Positions 45,801 to 57,591 of a DNA stretch of 64,000 nt are shown piece by piece. The position numbers and the translations under genes are program-made. The notes under the pieces were generated by a model, which saw nothing but the letters and a program-made list of their open reading frames with translations, ran no database searches and was not told the origin of the DNA. The stretch comes from Chimonanthus salicifolius (Eukaryota > Streptophyta > Magnoliopsida > Laurales > Calycanthaceae): positions 44,378,631 to 44,442,630 of the forward strand of contig CM023539.1 in assembly GCA_013350335.1 (NCBI GenBank), written 5' to 3'. Position 1 is the stretch's first letter; every line of letters begins with the position of its first letter.

Positions 45801-46863
45801 TAATTTCAATGCATATTTTCAATGATTTATCGATGCATGAGCATGAAAGCATGCATCTGGTGGGGATGAGAATAGTTGAGATAATGGTTAAAGGATGTTA
45901 AACTCTAACATGAGAAATATGAAATATCATAACTATTCGGTATGGCCGCGTCCATGAACACATGAATTGGGCAATTAAGATGGGCTCAAAGCTCCTGGGT
46001 GAGAGATCCGAAACTTGCGCAGGATAGTATGGGTGATGGTGTATCACCGGTAACTCCGGTTAAATACTAGGAATTAGGTAGTAATTCCCATCTGGTGCCC
46101 CAGGAAAGCTACGGACATAATGACCAATGATTAGAACTGTTTGAATGGAAAGTGTGATAGAAGGAAATGCATGGGCATGAGAGGGGTTTGCATTGATTCA
46201 TGTACCATGGCATTTGCATCATGTTGATTTAATAAGTTATCAAAAGTATGTTGATTATGAATGGATATTTGAGATGAATATGATTTGATTTCAAATGTTT
46301 TATATATATTGATTATGAATTGATTTTGAAATATGGAGTGGGAATGTTTTCAACTGAATTATATGATATGAAGAATTGTATATGTTTTTCCTGATTTTAT
46401 ACATGTCATATTGATACCCCCTTTGATGGGAAATCCTACTGGGCGTTGACGAAGCCCATAATATTCTATTCTTTTAAAAGTTAACACAGGAAAGGAGAAA
46501 TGTGATAAGGCTGGACCAAGCGCCAGTCATGCATAGACAAGGATGGCGCAAGAGAGGATTGCGCGAAGAGTCTACTTGTTAATATTAGTAGGGAATGAAC
46601 ATTTAAATTGATTAAGTAACTTTGAGAAAGATTGGATTATGGATTTAAATGATTGTACTTATATTTCCGCATCTTGTTGTAAATTAGTGTGTTGCTAGGT
46701 TTACGTGGAGTCTTTCCACGTGCACACACTGGTTGGGCCAGTTAAGGGTCGAATCTTCGGATTCAGACTTGACTCGCGTCGTGGCACTCTCCCCTTTCTT
46801 CAGTTTGTTATTTAAAAAAAAAAAATATTCTGAAATTTAGGGAGAAAAGGGAGGGGCGCTACA
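42836..46863 (+). mobile_element. Solo LTR (4028 bp), same family as the intron-1 outer LTR
   Basis: Begins tgtgacgcccc, ends ggggcgctaca, with the duplication attaa on both sides (42831-42835 and 46864-46868). No gag or pol domain and no internal LTR pair. The right third matches the reverse complement of 11778-13000 (ggccagttaagggtcgaatc, cagacttgactcgcgtcgt, tactgggcgttgac). Open frames inside (for example 43182-43427 and 44453-44749) are incidental. It lies immediately beside the PIF/Harbinger element, only 16 bp after that element's TSD. Confidence 0.85.
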
Positions 46864-48733
46864 ATTAAGCTAGAAAAATAGAGTACATAATTAGGTTTCA
46901 TTAATTCAGATCGAATCAAGTTGAGTTTGAGATTGAGACCTCTTTTCTTTTTAATTTATGTGAAAATCGCAGGAAATTCAATATAAAATCATCATTATTC
47001 ATGGGTGATATCCACTACCCTTAGAGCACATTAGGAGATACCATGGAGGCTCAAACCAGACACCTCCCACTTCTTAAGACGAGAAATTATGAGTTATTTC
47101 GAGTTGAGCTACAATTTTGAGTTATATCTCATCAACTTACTTTAAAACTTTTTCAAGATATAGATGACCCAAACTTTTGGCACATTTTTATTATTTTTTT
47201 ATTTGTATGTATTTATATTTTATATCTTTTTGTGATTTTTTTAAATAAGCTAAATTCTAAATGGATAAATGTATTAAATAGGTTTGAGTTGAGTAAATGG
47301 GTCCATCCATTTAAGTAAATATATAAATGGTTTTGGATATTTCCAAACTAATTACCCTTATACTCTATCTATATATAATGAGACAGCTTAAAGCATCAGT
47401 AGTGAAATAAATCTTGACAGTAGCTTCATTAAATGATTTTGATTTAATTCAATGTTGGCAAATGAAAAAAATTATCTAAAAAATAGAAAAAAGATTTTAA
47501 TAGAAAATTTGGTGAGTTTGAAGGATTTAGTTCAATTTATCGTATTATTATCTAAAAATAGAGAAAATTTGTGAAAATTTATCTAAAAAAAAATATTATT
47601 AAATATGGTGATTTTGAAGGATATGACTGAATTTTTTTATATTAGTACCTAAAATAGAAAATTTTGTAAAAACATTGTGAATTAAAGAAAAATTATTTGC
47701 TATAAAATAATTCTTGAAATTAAGTTAAATGTCTAAATGTATAAATAAGTATAATGAGTTTAGATAGACTCAACATGTAGACTTCACCTAGCTAACTCAT
47801 TTAATAAATAAATAAATAATGAATTGAGGATTGATAATCTAAATACAAATTACACAAGACCAAACCTAATATCAAGCTAACCCAATTGCCAGGTTTGGTA
47901 CAAAATTACTTTCCACTAAGGGCTAATAATATCGATTTGATGAACAATGAAAATTTTCCCTTTTATATGTACAAATGAGAGAAATATTAAAGCAGCAAAA
48001 AATTATTATTTTAGCATTATACTAGAAACTATTTTAATATATTATATGCTTAAATTTTAATGTATTTACATTATATTATTTGCTTAATAAACTTTATTAT
48101 ATAAATTATAGAATGTAGAACTTTAGAATGCTCTAAAATTAAAACTTAAAGTCTAAACCTATTTTAGATAAATCAAAATTAAGCATGAGTTGGTGATTAA
48201 TTTTGAAATATTTTGATTAGATATTCTAATATTTATTCTTAATTACTTCACAATTTTAGATTCAATATAATAGATGTAATGGCTCACTGAATATCACCAT
48301 GTCAAACTTATAGCTTCTGGTACTTTGGCTCGGTCATACAAATGAAATAGTTTAAACAAGGGATATTTAACATTAAAAACAATTCTCTCTTGACTGTTGA
48401 AATAATTTGCATGTTGTAATTGTGACCCATTAATCATGGCCTGTGAACTACAATCCAACAATCTAAACAACTTAATTATGATTAGCCCAGATTCAAGCCT
48501 GGCCCGTTAGTGAAGCATTAGGCTAGATTAACTTTTGGTTGACCGAATCCGGTTCAAACTTGGGTTGAATGACTTGCATCAAAAGAAAGAATGAGCTTGT
48601 CCATTCAAAGGCCCAAGCCCGATTCAACCCTAATCCTTTCCAAACTTGGACCAAGTCTTGTAGAAATGGAAGATCAGTAATTAAAGCCCTCGAAATCCGA
48701 GTCCATGCGCACAAGTTCAGATATTATTTAATA
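46864..48733. other. intergenic, no gene seen
   Basis: AT-rich DNA without recognisable features. A stretch near 47470-47700 repeats tagaaaat/ttgaaggat wording with no fixed period. Confidence 0.45.
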
Positions 48734-48922
48734 CTCCCTTTGTCCCAAATTAGTGGTCCTGGATTTTAAAATTATTCCAAAATAGTTGTCTCATTTGTAT
48801 TAGAGTAGTATAAAGTGTGTTGAAAATGGATGAGATTACATGGAGTGTTCGTCTTATATAGAGAGAGTTCTTTAAAAAACACAAATATTTCAAATGAAAC
48901 AACTAAAATGGGATGGAGGGAA
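48734..48922. mobile_element. Stowaway-like MITE (189 bp)
   Basis: The left end is ctccctttgtcccaaatta and the right end is aaaatgggatggaggga(a), inverted to each other and matching the Stowaway terminus CTCCCTCCGTCCC. TA lies on both sides (48732-48733 and 48923-48924). Length, ends and TA target all fit this Tc1/Mariner-derived family. Confidence 0.85.
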
Positions 48923-48949
48923 TATCATTTATAAAATATAAAATATATA

Positions 48950-49649
48950 GGCTGGACATATAGACACCACAATTTCCTGTTACCAGACACCGTTTTTCGA
49001 ATTTTAGGGTGAAATTGTCATTTTGTCCTTCCGTGTTTTGATAGTGTCCAATCAAACCTCTAAATGGAAGAACCGATCAAACGATTCCAGGAATCGTCCA
49101 ATTGAACCTCCAAATGGAGTGGAGAGGGATTTTCAAAAGAGGTCGTTTCTAAACCGATTTTTACAAACAATGTATCAAAATTCATCTATTCTGAATTTTA
49201 TAAACTCCGGGATTGATTCTAAGTGAAAAGGGTATAGTTTTGGATTTCAAAAATCGTACTCAAAGAATTAAGAGGGAATGCCATTTTTCCTTAATTTTTT
49301 TGGGTACGATTTTTGAAATCCAAAACTATACCATTTTCACTTAAAATCAGTCCCGGAGTTCATAAAATTCAGAGTAGATGAATTTTGATATCTTGATTGT
49401 AAAAAACAGTCGAGAAACATCATCTTTTGAAAATGCCTCTCCACTTCATTTGGAAGTTTGATTGGACGATTCCTGGAATCGTTCCATTTGGATGTTTGAT
49501 TGGACGATTCCTTTAATCGTTCGATTGGTTCTTCCATTTAGAGGTTCCATCGGTCTATCAAAATACGGAAGAACAAAATGATAATTTCATCCTGAAATTC
49601 AAAAAGCGGTGACTGGTAACAGAAAAGCTTCGTGTCTATATGTCTAGCC
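48950..49649. mobile_element. 700-bp near-complete hairpin element (foldback superfamily)
   Basis: Ends ggctggacatatagacacca and tgtctatatgtctagcc are inverted. Arms of about 310 bp remain complementary (aattgtcattttgtccttcc against gaacaaaatgataatttcat; gattccaggaatcg palindrome in both; aaactatacc against ggtatagttt), with a centre of some 60 bp. It has the terminus CATNTAGACAC and the inner TCATTTTGTCCTT block of the superfamily. It lacks the 280-bp module. No coding frame. Such a transcript would fold into a long double-stranded RNA. Confidence 0.8.
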
Positions 49650-49772
49650 AACATATATTAGATAGTGTAGGTCCTAGAGTTTAAGTTAGGCTTTTGGGCA
49701 GATAGACTCTAAGAACACAAGGACCGAGGGATTTAAATTTAAATCGGACCCTATTTTTTGAAACTTAATTTG

Positions 49773-50368
49773 TGTAACGACCCGACCTGACCTGAACACA
49801 AAGGGCTTAGGGCTTGACTTAGTGTGATATTGTCTGCTTTCGGCTTCGCACACAAGCTTGAACCCGCACGCTTTTGTTCTTGAGCCCGGGCTCACCTGGC
49901 CTGGCCTAAAAGGCCTCACACTAAGTTACGCATGGGTGGCTTTCTAATAAACCCACTCCCTCCTTTTTCTCCCACCGATGTGGGACTTCAAGAGAGGGAG
50001 GGATAGGGTATCACAATCACCCCCCCTAAAGTCTCGAGCCGTCCCCGGCTCGATCCGGTCCAGCTCAACAACTGCAGGGAAGGAGGAAAGCCCACACAGT
50101 CCGAGTGTTGAACTCGGCTCTGATATCATTTGTAACGACCTGACCCGAACACACAGGGCTTAGGGCTTGACTTAGTGTGATATTGTCCGCTTTAGGCCTC
50201 GCACACAAGCTCGAACCCATATGATTTTGTTCTTGAGCCCGGGCCCACCTGGCTCGGCCCAAAAGGTCTCACACTAAGTTACACATCGGTGGCTTTCTAA
50301 TAAACCCGCTCCCTCCGTTCTCTCCCACCGATGTGGGACTTCAAGAGAGGGAGGAATAGGGTATCACA
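49773..50368 (-). mobile_element. TRIM (terminal-repeat retrotransposon in miniature)
   Basis: Two direct repeats, 49773-50015 (243 bp) and 50131-50368 (238 bp), run from tgtaacgacc to gggtatcaca, with 115 bp between. On the minus strand the repeat ends ..cgttaca and is followed by tgatatcagagccgagttc, close to the initiator-Met tRNA primer-binding site TGGTATCAGAGC. The other side of the spacer has a G-run (aggggggg) before the second LTR, a polypurine tract. The flanks atttg/acttg match at four of five positions. No coding sequence. Both LTRs carry the block tgggagaa/cccacatcgg shared by many plant TRIMs. Confidence 0.85.
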
Positions 50369-50555
50369 ACTTGGGCCTAGTTCCTAATCCAACAAAGTAG
50401 GGCTCTAAACTTAATTTGGGCCTAGTTCCTATTAGCATACATGTTATGCATCAATCGATATGAAGAAAAAAATCTTCAATTTATCTTCCTATACTGCCCA
50501 TCAAATTTAAAATTAGAAAACAGTATCACAAGTGAGATATAGATTCCACCATGGA
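50369..50555. other. intergenic
   Basis: Short spacer with two copies of ttgggcctagttcct (about 50372 and 50422), suggesting a small local duplication around the TRIM target. Confidence 0.5.
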
Positions 50556-51290
50556 TCGACATTCACACACTCAGAAAAACTGCCTCTACACACCCAATTC
50601 CGTATTCGGGTGGCAAATTACCACGATACCCCTGCATTTTCATTCGTTCGAATGAATGCCCAATTCATTTTAGCATTCGTTCGAATAAATACATGCATAT
50701 TCCCGCACTTTTCATTCGTTCGAATAAATACATGCTCATTCGAATGAACGGGTGAACAGTACGCGGGCACTGTTCACTCGGTTCATTCGAATGAACGGAT
50801 GAACAGTAACGCGCATTACTGTTCATCCGTTTATTCGAATGAACCAAGTGAACGGTAACATGCGTTACTGTTCATCCGTTCATTCGAATGAACCAAGTGA
50901 ACAGTGCCCGTGTACTGTTCACCCGTTCATTCGAATGAGCCGAGTGAACAGTGCCCGCGTACTGTTCACCCGTTCATTCGAATGAGCCGAGTGAACAATA
51001 ACACACATTACTGTTCACTCGATTCATTTGAATAAATTGATTTTCTTTAGAATTTTAAAGTTATTTTTTAATTACTGTGTATTTTTAAAATTTCTCAAAT
51101 TAAATATCCGGACTAATTACGATAACCTGATAAAAATATTTTAAGACTTTAAGATCTTTTGACACTCCGAAATATTTAAAACACAGTATTTTACAAATAA
51201 GGGTATCCTTAGCCTGTACCGAAAACACATTTAAGAGTGTTAAAAGACCTTTAAGTCTTAAAGTATTTTTATCAGCTTATTGTAATTCAC
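50556..51290. mobile_element. Foldback element copy 4, right part missing
   Basis: Starts ggatcgacattcacacac and continues ctgcctctacacaccc, tcgggtggcaaattac, the family order seen at 2627 read inward. It then has palindromes of cattcgttcgaatgaat and a block of cattcgaatgaac with GTGAACAGTAACGCG inverted repeats (50740-51015). After that comes one partial 280-bp module (51062-51290), and the sequence stops in the middle of the module's second arm. No matching right terminus follows, so the element is one-ended. Confidence 0.7.
50740..51015. repeat. Palindromic minisatellite of the foldback element
   Basis: About five to six repeats of a 45-55 bp unit combining cattcgaatgaac with gtgaacagt ... 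actgttcac, so that each unit is nearly self-complementary. Variants differ in the central part (aacgcg, gcccgtg, gcccgcg). Confidence 0.75.
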
Positions 51291-54200
51291 TTTTAGTTTA
51301 TCCAGTTGTAATGTTCCGAAGGAATCATCACACAGGTATTTTTTAATCTCTTGAAATAGTTTATCCAGTTGACTCATTGAAAGGGTCAAAAATTAAAACA
51401 ACTTCATGGATCGACTTTGCGGTGGTTACCATTTTTTTTTTCCAGTGCCTAACAATATTTTGATTTCTTGGAGAATCAATTTTTTTTTTAACTAAAATTT
51501 TATAATTAATATGACTTGTAAGAAAAGTTTTAAAATTTGTCAAACTTTTGACTGAAATTTTGATTAATTGAGCAAAAGTATCTGAAATGTGCCAAACTTT
51601 TGACTGAAATTTCGTTTGTTATAGCAATTTCAATATTTCTGAATTCCCTAAAAATGCTCACTTCACAATTTTGCTCAAAATTTCAAACTTTTTGTCCAGA
51701 TTTTTTTTCTTTAGCCACAATCCCAATAGTAAAACATAATTACCCTCTCTATCTCTTAAAGCACTCGATTAATCTTCAAAATATATATAAACTTTTTTAT
51801 CTGCACATAGTGAGTAACTTTATGCGAAAGTGGCCTTTAGAGTAGAATGGGTTCACGGTTTCTGACCATCATCTCAATCCAAATTTTTATATTGATAAGT
51901 TGTCAGAACTCCAAACCGAAGATATTGCACTCTTGCAGTTGGATAATCCAGCTAAGTCATTGATTTAATCATACTCATCTTCACCTGTCCATTTGTTAAT
52001 GTCACATCAGCATCTTAATCAAGACATTAACAACCAAATTCTAAATTATAATACGACATAAGCTTTCTCATCAATTTAAATTTAAAGATTGTTGTATGCC
52101 GGCCTATGAATCTAAATTAATGTGAAAAATTATAAATAAAGATGTAAATTGGTTATATACAGGTCAGATTACGAGTATATTTAAATCTTTTATTACAACA
52201 AATAAAAGAGAATTAATCACTTAACTCATAAATATTTTGCACCCTCAATGTTGCTATTGTCTCATCAATCTTCATCCAAACCTTAAGACATGAATAAACC
52301 TTTCATCATACCCTTCTTGTGGTCGCCGCGCCAATGCATTTTTTTAGACACAACATTTTGTTAACTTAGATTCAGGGCGGCTTGACATAAGTTGAGGTTT
52401 AAGACAAAATTTCTAAATGGGGCCTTCTTGGTATTTAGTATATTATTATAAGTAATATTTAATTAAAATTTTAATTATATATAATAAAAGGAATTTATCT
52501 AAAACCTATTTTTATTGTTTTTGGAAATACAAAATTACTAATTAATTTTTTTTATCAAGTTTTACTAAAGATTAACAATTAAATCTACAAAAACCTATGC
52601 AAACATGAATAAAATGCCTTTTTATTCAACAAAACAGAAAGAAGAGTCCTAAATTTTAGACCTTCTCAGTTGGGGTCTAAGGCAACTGCCTTTCTTGCTA
52701 CCCCTTGAGCCGGCCCTACTTGAATTCAGTCGACTGCTGATTTAACCAAGTCCACCATTGGTGGTTTCATTGAAATTATCACCCTGGACTCTTTCTTTTT
52801 ATTTAGATATTGTTTATTTTCATTTGATAGTAAATGAAGTGTATAATTTTTTTTCTTTTTATATAGAGTAAAAGTTTTTTCAAGAATATAAGAATGAGAC
52901 ATTTTTCTCTATTTTTAAAAGAATTTATTGTTTATAGGGAGCTCAGGAAATTTAACAAGGAAAAAAAGAGGTATTTTCTTCGAGACAATATTATATTTAT
53001 TTTCAATATGAATAAATAGTTTGACAGAAATAATAAAATGAAGCTTTCTTGGCTAGATATGAGGCAAATTTCACACTATCTTGTCTATATTTTATTGGGT
53101 GATATAGGTCAAACTCAAATATAATTTGTTTACAAAATTAATTTTCTTAAAAAACATGTAAACAATTTCTTAGAATCAGTTTGGATCAATAGCTCATCAA
53201 TCTAAACTTTAGATTACTGATTTCACAGTGCATAGCATACCCATCAGTGGATTATCATAATCCTTTTTTTTCCCATTTATTACCACTTTCAATAGACTGA
53301 AGTACTGAACCATAGAAACAATTTAGACAGTAACACCCTACCCATAAAACATGAGATCATTATTAGAGATTGGGTTGTAATTGGATTGTATAAATATTGT
53401 ATTTGCATTAGGATAGACATAAGGGGCAGATTAGCCTTTTTTATTAGGGTTTTGTGTATTTATATATTCTTTGTATTTATTATTTTAGAATAATCAGAAA
53501 TTCTCATAACTTTTCATGTTATGAGAGCAAAGTACTATAAGGATTGACTGGTTCGTATCTCTAATCTTGTATAGATTGGGAGAGTCAAAGAAGAGTGTTA
53601 GCATGTCTTACGTTACTCGAAGAGAATAAAATAGAGACCTTGCTGCACCACATTTTTTCCTAATTCCTTACCAAGATGGAGTCTGAAATTGGCTACGTGG
53701 GATTATAAAAAAAAAAGGAAAAAATCAGCCTGTAGTCAGTATGGAGACTGGAGAGTCATCGGTCTGGAAGTTTTTTTTTGTTGAATCTTGACTGTAAAGA
53801 AGTGTTCTCCATTTCAGTTTATTATTTAAGAGAAGAATTGAAGCGGCCATTGATAGCAACAGAGTCCATTAATATAAAACATATTATACTTCTATTCTAT
53901 CATATAATTCACAGGGCATTCAGCAACCTTATGTCTATCTATCATTTTCTTTTAAGTTTTTTATATATTATATATAGATAATTTAAATTTTTTCTTATTT
54001 CTCAAAGAAACTAATGGCATTCTAAATATTAAATACTTAAAAAAGAATGAGAGATGAAAAATTTGTAACATCAGTTGCTCCTAATTCTCCTTGTGTCACA
54101 TTGACAAAGTACACATCAGTTTGCTACTTTATCAATGCCTTGTGAATGGTTCCATTGTCTAATGGGTATCTTTAATATGCCATTACAAAGAAGAGAAACT

Positions 54201-54489
54201 TAATCTTTGTTTTAAATGAAAAGGTGGAATGATAATCTAGTGAAAATATATTTTTAATTGACTTCGGCTTAATAGATGAGTTGGTCTTTGAAAATGACAA
54301 TCCTCTCATATGGGTGGAAGAAGACTTAACGCGCTTTAGAAAAAAAAGAAAAAGAAAAAAACAAATCCTACGTCAGGACTTGTTGAATGATCAAGCACCT
54401 CTTGGATAATATCTATTTAAAATTGATGCAGTTTAATAACACTGTATTAATGATATTGTGATTGTATTGGCTAAAAAATATTTAATCTC
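51291..54489. other. intergenic, with one LTR-like remnant
   Basis: No gene is seen. At about 53330-53560 there is a stretch like a Copia LTR end (tgtatttatatattctttgt...attctcataacttttca) followed by tgttatgagagcaaag, close to a Met-tRNA primer-binding site (TGGTATCAGAGC); it may be a retrotransposon leader. The rest is AT-rich with poly-T runs. Confidence 0.4.
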
Positions 54490-55215
54490 ATTATTATCCA
54501 AATTTTCAAAACATTTTACGTTTTGGGCAAAAGGATTGCTATCAAAGCATGACTGACAGTTAAGATGTTCGTCTCATGAAGCAAACTCTTAAATTCGATT
54601 CCCGTTCAATCCCTCAATGCCACTTTCTATGGAGTTTCTTTTCATTGATTAAACCAGTGTATAGATTAAGAAGTTTACGCATGCTCGTAAGATTAGTCTC
54701 ACCTCCAACAAAAGATAGATATACCCATGTTACAAAAAAAAATATTATATACATCAGGGACTTTGTGATATAATACAATAATTAATCCACATGAAGGTTA
54801 CATCGTCATCATCCTGATATTCTTTATCTGCAATGATAATTAGGTTACCTAAGAACTTAGTCTAAGACTTAATTAAATAGAAAGTCTCCCATGTTCAATG
54901 CCGAAGAGCCCGGCAAGGTACGGCTCACAGCTATTGTACTGTATAATATGAATTGAAGTAAACAAATATGAGTTTGATTTAAGGTAGGCTACAATGTTGA
55001 CCAGTATTTAAAAGTCAGTGGTCATCATTTTGGGTGTAAGAAACTGCAAAATCTATCTAGTAATCTTGACCTAAGAAGTCTCCCACCCACTTCAACAGTT
55101 GCACTTGGGTTGGGTAATAATGAGAGTTTTCAGTGATTTCAACATTTTCATTATTGTCAATACTTCTAATTCAATTCCTCTAGAGTTGACATTGACAGTT
55201 AATTAGACAAAATTA

Positions 55216-56079
55216 ATTTTTATAAGCATCTGAATTATAATTCATAATTTTTATGATCATAATAATGAGAATTGAGATGATTGATTTCATGTATCTATGG
55301 GATTGTAGAGAATGAAGATATCCATGATATTTAAAATAATAATAATGGGCATTTACTAACTTTGCCATAATTTAGTAATTTTATATCAAAGAGAATTTTC
55401 AATTTAAGGGTGAGTGAAGGACGGATCATTAAAACGCCAAGTGATTTTGCGTTCAAAGAAATAAATAAAATTATCCCTACTCTCTATTGGATAGAATTGA
55501 TAAACCGACCATATCATAAGCTGATATCATCACAGTACCACCGATATGGTTTCTTCCATGTTTATGAATGACGTAACTATTCAATTCTAGGCATGAATTG
55601 AAGAGTTGGAACCGAGAAAATACAACATTTAGATACACATGAGTGTTTGTTTTTATATCCAAATGTGTCCAAGTGATCTCACCTAACTCATCTTTCCAGG
55701 CATGTGAAAACCTCTCAATCTGCTTACACCAGATGAAACTATAAAAAATGGCTCCTTGGAGTTGAGCGTGACACGAACAAATACACATAAAATTATAAGA
55801 ATTCATTCCTCGGGCTATAGATTAAGGATTCAATCAGATCACGATCATCATCCATACTAGACATTCAGTCAGATGGCCAGTCCAAATTCACGGACTGGAC
55901 AGCCACTTTGAGTCAAAAATATTGGTGAACCAGGACCAGTTCAACAAAATCGAACCCAGAACCTATTAAATTAGTAAAGCATTTCGTTGACTTCATACAA
56001 ATGAAAATATAGCAAGGAAAAACTTGGCTTGTATTCTATCCTTTTGTTCAGTAAAGCATGGGCTTGAATTTCTGCCATC
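55216..56079. other. upstream region of the receptor kinase gene, copy 2
   Basis: Collinear with 6816-7624. A 109-codon minus-strand frame here (55477-55806) is interrupted in copy 1 and shows no recognisable domain. Copy 2 has about 50 bp near 55400 (aagggtgagtgaaggacgga) that copy 1 replaces with ttcttcatatcagctg. Confidence 0.4.
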
Positions 56080-57487
56080 ATGCCGGCAAAAGATAAGAAG
56101 AAGAAGATCTCACTGATTCATTCTCATTCCGATGCACCCGAGGATATGATTAGGAGCACCCCAGCAAGAAATGTTTGTTCTCTTCATCTCACTCTCCTCT
56201 TCATCTCTTTCTTCATCTCTACCCCATGCAATTCTATTGACTTCATCACTTCCACCCAAACTCTCAAAGATGGCCAAACCATAGTTTCAGCTAGTAAGAT
56301 CTTTGAGCTTGGGTTTTTCAGCCCTGGTAAGTCCAAAAACCGCTACGTTGGTATTTGGTATAAGAAAGTCACCGTACCAACAGTCATATGGGTTGCCAAC
56401 AGAGAAACTCCTATTAAGAATTCTTCTGGAATATTTACAATAGACGATGGCGGAAATCTTGTAGTTTCTGATGGAAAAAGCATTTTCTGGTCCTCAAATG
56501 CTTCTGTGTCATTTAAAAATCCAACTGGTATACTCTTAGATACAGGTAATCTAGTTTTGACTGATGGAAACTCAAGTGATACCGACAGCCGCGTGCTAGC
56601 ATGGCAAAGCATTGATCACCCTACAGACACAGGTATGCCGTCTATGAAGCTCGGTATCAATAAGAAGTCTGGCGAGAACAAGGCTATGAAGTCATGGAAG
56701 AATCCAGACGATCCTGCACCAGGCAGATTCTTGGTATCAATGGATACACAGGTACCACCACAGGCATATCTCTACAATGGGTCTCGTCCAATATGGAGAA
56801 CTGGACAATGGAATAGGACAAAATTCATCGGAATACCAAGAATGATAGATATCTACCCAAGTTTCAACGTTATTACTGAGGATCAGAGCACCTATCTCAC
56901 ATACACTCCACCTAACTCCTCCTTGATATGGAGATTAGTAGTAGAATGGTCGGGTGAACTGAAAGCAACAGTTTGGCTCGTCAATGAATGGGTGACAGCT
57001 TTCATCAGACCAGAGATTACATGTGATGTTTATGATATTTGTGGGCATTTTGGCATTTGTAATGAGCTTGACTCCCCCAACTGCAACTGTATGAAAGGGT
57101 TTGTGCCCAAGTCAGTCGAAGAGTGGAAGAATGGGAATTGGACCAGTGGCTGTATCAGGAGGCAACAGTTAGGGTGTGCAATAAATGGCAGCAGCAGCAA
57201 CAGCAACAGCAGTAGCAGGAGTGGCGGAGGTGGCAATAGCAGTGGAGGAAAAGCTGATGGATTTTGGAAGTTGGAAAGAATGAAATTGCCAGATTTTGCT
57301 GAGTTAGTATCAGATGCTTCTAATGCAGCAGCATGTGAAAGTGTGTGTCTGAAGAACTGTTCGTGTGTGGCTTATGCGCAAGTAAGCGGAATTGGATGCA
57401 TGATTTGGGAAGGAGATCTGATGGATTTGCGTGAGTTCACTGATGGTGGTGAGGAGCTTTTCATTCGCCTAGCACAGTCTGAACTTG
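56080..57487 (+). CDS. G-type lectin S-receptor-like kinase, exon 1 of copy 2 (gene continues beyond window)
   Basis: Same architecture and exact length (1408 bp) as the exon at 7625-9032: signal peptide, bulb lectin, S-locus glycoprotein, EGF-like and PAN domains, ending SELG with donor at 57488 (tg|gtaagt). The likely start is Met-23 (56146). By hand count 28 substitutions change the residue and 14 are silent relative to copy 1. They cluster at residues 225-263 of the S-locus domain (G/R, K/T, K/R, G/S, L/V, R/S, I/L, S/P, L/I) and include Q/K, M/V and D/N in PAN. All Cys of the EGF-like and PAN parts are kept. The frame stays open to 57591. Whether functional kinase exons follow cannot be seen here. 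Confidence 0.85.
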
Positions 57488-57591
57488 GTAAGTCCTCATT
57501 TCTAATACTCTTCAAAGAACGAACCATTTCTGTATCAGTTCTATCTATATTTGCTGATAATTTGGTGCTGGATGCCCATTGCAAATCTTAA
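57488..57591 (+). other. Open read-through of exon 1 into intron 1 (copy 2)
   Basis: As in copy 1, 33 codons follow the donor and stop at the same place; only one residue differs (N to T). It would encode the soluble alternative product by intron retention. Confidence 0.5.

Noticed and set aside
42836..46863. Helitron or other DNA transposon, because the ends are inverted repeats
   Set aside because: TG/CA termini and a perfect 5-bp target duplication are the signature of LTRs, whose ends are naturally short inverted repeats.
49773..50368. Cassandra-type TRIM with embedded 5S rRNA sequence
   Set aside because: The LTRs do not contain a recognisable 5S gene promoter; only the general TRIM architecture is supported.
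50740..51015. CRISPR-like array of direct repeats
   Set aside because: Units are self-complementary and adjacent without unique spacers; the DNA is eukaryotic and lies inside a transposon.
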